DNA of 7,394 nucleotides, taken from NCBI GenBank assembly GCA_002347925.1, contig DDYL01000028.1:19609-27002 (forward strand), in the 5' to 3' direction. The notes under the pieces are model-generated. The model made no database searches, had not been told where the DNA came from, and saw only the letters and a list, made by a program, of their open reading frames with translations. This DNA comes from Chloroflexi bacterium UBA2235. Lineage in GTDB: Bacteria > Chloroflexota > UBA11872 > UBA12225. Both the position numbers and the translations under genes were made by a program. Of the stretch, positions 6,604 through 7,394 are shown one piece after another. Position 1 is the stretch's first letter. Every line of letters begins with the position of its first letter.

Positions 6604-7394
6604 TCAGGGAGCCACGATCATGCCCGGGATCATGCCCGCAGCCTTGCCTCCATCGATAGGGATGGCAGTACCGGTGATGTTTCTCGCGCTATCTGAACAG
6701 AGGAACACCACGAGCTCGGCCACTTCGTCTGCGGTGCCGATCCGCTTCAGCGCGGTCTGACCGGCTACGTTGCGGTCGAATGCGGCTGCATCAGGGGCGT
6801 TTTCCCGCATGGCGCCGATCATTGGCGTTTCTATCGGCCCGGGACAAATCGCATTGACACGGATTCCCTGAGGCCCATGGCCGAGGGCGAGGCTTCGGGT
6901 CAAACCAATGATGCCGTGCTTGCTGGCGCAGTAGACCGGATCGCCAGGTCGTCCAATGATCCCTGCATTGGACGCGTTGTTGACGATGGCACCTCCGCCG
7001 ACCCGGGCCAGATGCGGTATCGCAAACTTGCACCCCAGGAACACCGACTTTAGGTTGGTGTCGATGGTCGCATCCCACTCTTCTTCAGTGACATCGGGCA
7101 CCATCCGTACGAGGTTGACCCCGACGTTGTTGAAAAGTGCGTCGAGATGCCCATGAGCATCCACGGCTGCCTGGATAAGCCGCGCAACATCGCTTCCCAA
7201 CCGTACATCGGTTGCCAGGAAGTCCATGGTCTCGCCAGTAGCGTCCCTGATTAGCCTGACGGTTTCGAGCCCGCCTGCATCATCTTGGTCACCGCCAAAC
7301 ACATGCGCACCCTCCCGCGCGAATGCAAGCGCGGTTGCGCGCCCGATCCCGGAAGCAACCCCGGTAATGACCGAGACCTTCCCCGCAAGCCTTC
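6604..7394 (-). CDS. SDR-family NAD(P)-dependent oxidoreductase (5' end outside window)
   Basis: A classical short-chain dehydrogenase/reductase, 262 residues visible and lacking only a few N-terminal residues, since the frame runs open to the window edge as RLAGKVSVITGVASGIGRATALAFAREGAHVFGGD. The cofactor motif TGVASGIG is at 7365-7342. An acidic residue after strand 2 (the D of FGGD) favours NAD over NADP by family rule. Then come NNVG (usual form NNAG), catalytic Ser (6972-6970), Tyr (6933-6931) and Lys (6921-6919) in S-x12-YCASK, the CPGPIETPM segment and the C-terminal ITGTAIPIDGG. A GTG at 7302 is internal, because it would cut off the glycine-rich motif. The substrate cannot be named; alcohols, 3-oxoacyl groups and sugars are all used by relatives. 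The protein ends with a short tail containing a 4-residue tandem repeat. The desaturase-like gene lies downstream on the same strand. Confidence 0.93.
   Translation of the reverse strand, partial: RLAGKVSVITGVASGIGRATALAFAREGAHVFGGDQDDAGGLETVRLIRDATGETMDFLATDVRLGSDVARLIQAAVDAHGHLDALFNNVGVNLVRMVPDVTEEEWDATIDTNLKSVFLGCKFAIPHLARVGGGAIVNNASNAGIIGRPGDPVYCASKHGIIGLTRSLALGHGPQGIRVNAICPGPIETPMIGAMRENAPDAAAFDRNVAGQTALKRIGTADEVAELVVFLCSDSARNITGTAIPIDGGKAAGMIPGMIVAP
6616..6639. repeat. 12-bp tandem duplication at the SDR 3' end
   Basis: GATCATGCCCGG (6616-6627) is followed directly by GATCATGCCCGC (6628-6639), 11 of 12 bases identical. Being 12 bp, it keeps frame and encodes GMIP then GMIV just before the stop of the SDR gene. 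Confidence 0.75.

Overview
The window is GC-rich bacterial chromosome, with dense genes, GTG and TTG start codons, and short purine-rich ribosome sites. The gene set fits an actinobacterium-like heterotroph: cobyric acid synthase, a YjbQ-family protein, a thioredoxin/DUF255 protein, a soluble acyl-ACP-desaturase-like diiron enzyme and an SDR dehydrogenase. The taxon is an inference from gene content and composition only. I see no rRNA, tRNA, CRISPR array, insertion sequence or prophage gene.

Layout. Positions 1-922 (+) hold the C-terminal part of cobyric acid synthase (CobQ), including its whole glutamine amidotransferase domain. It converges on a YjbQ/UPF0047 gene (-, 1365 or 1482 down to 919), and both stop codons lie in a single CTAG. 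A spacer of about 360-480 bp then separates yjbQ from a divergent two-gene unit: an XRE-type helix-turn-helix regulator (1844-2353, +) and a protein I do not recognise (2350-3069, +), joined by an ATGA stop/start overlap. After a 165-bp gap comes a full-length DUF255/YyaL-type protein (3235-5349, +), which ends at a strong intrinsic terminator. On the other strand lie an acyl-ACP desaturase-like gene (6345-5392) and, upstream of it, an SDR oxidoreductase (beyond 7394 to 6604) whose first few residues fall outside the window.

How the genes relate. This looks like a patchwork of housekeeping and metabolic genes, not one pathway. CobQ belongs to cobalamin synthesis, whose other genes would lie off the left edge. 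The desaturase-like enzyme and the SDR are on the same strand but about 260 bp apart (TTG start to SDR stop), so a shared transcript is possible but not shown. The only part with an unexplained function is the regulator plus orphan pair at 1844-3069. The most striking non-coding signal is a perfect 11-bp inverted repeat (6384-6408) just upstream of the desaturase ribosome site. I do not see evidence of a defence system or other clearly new multi-gene system here.
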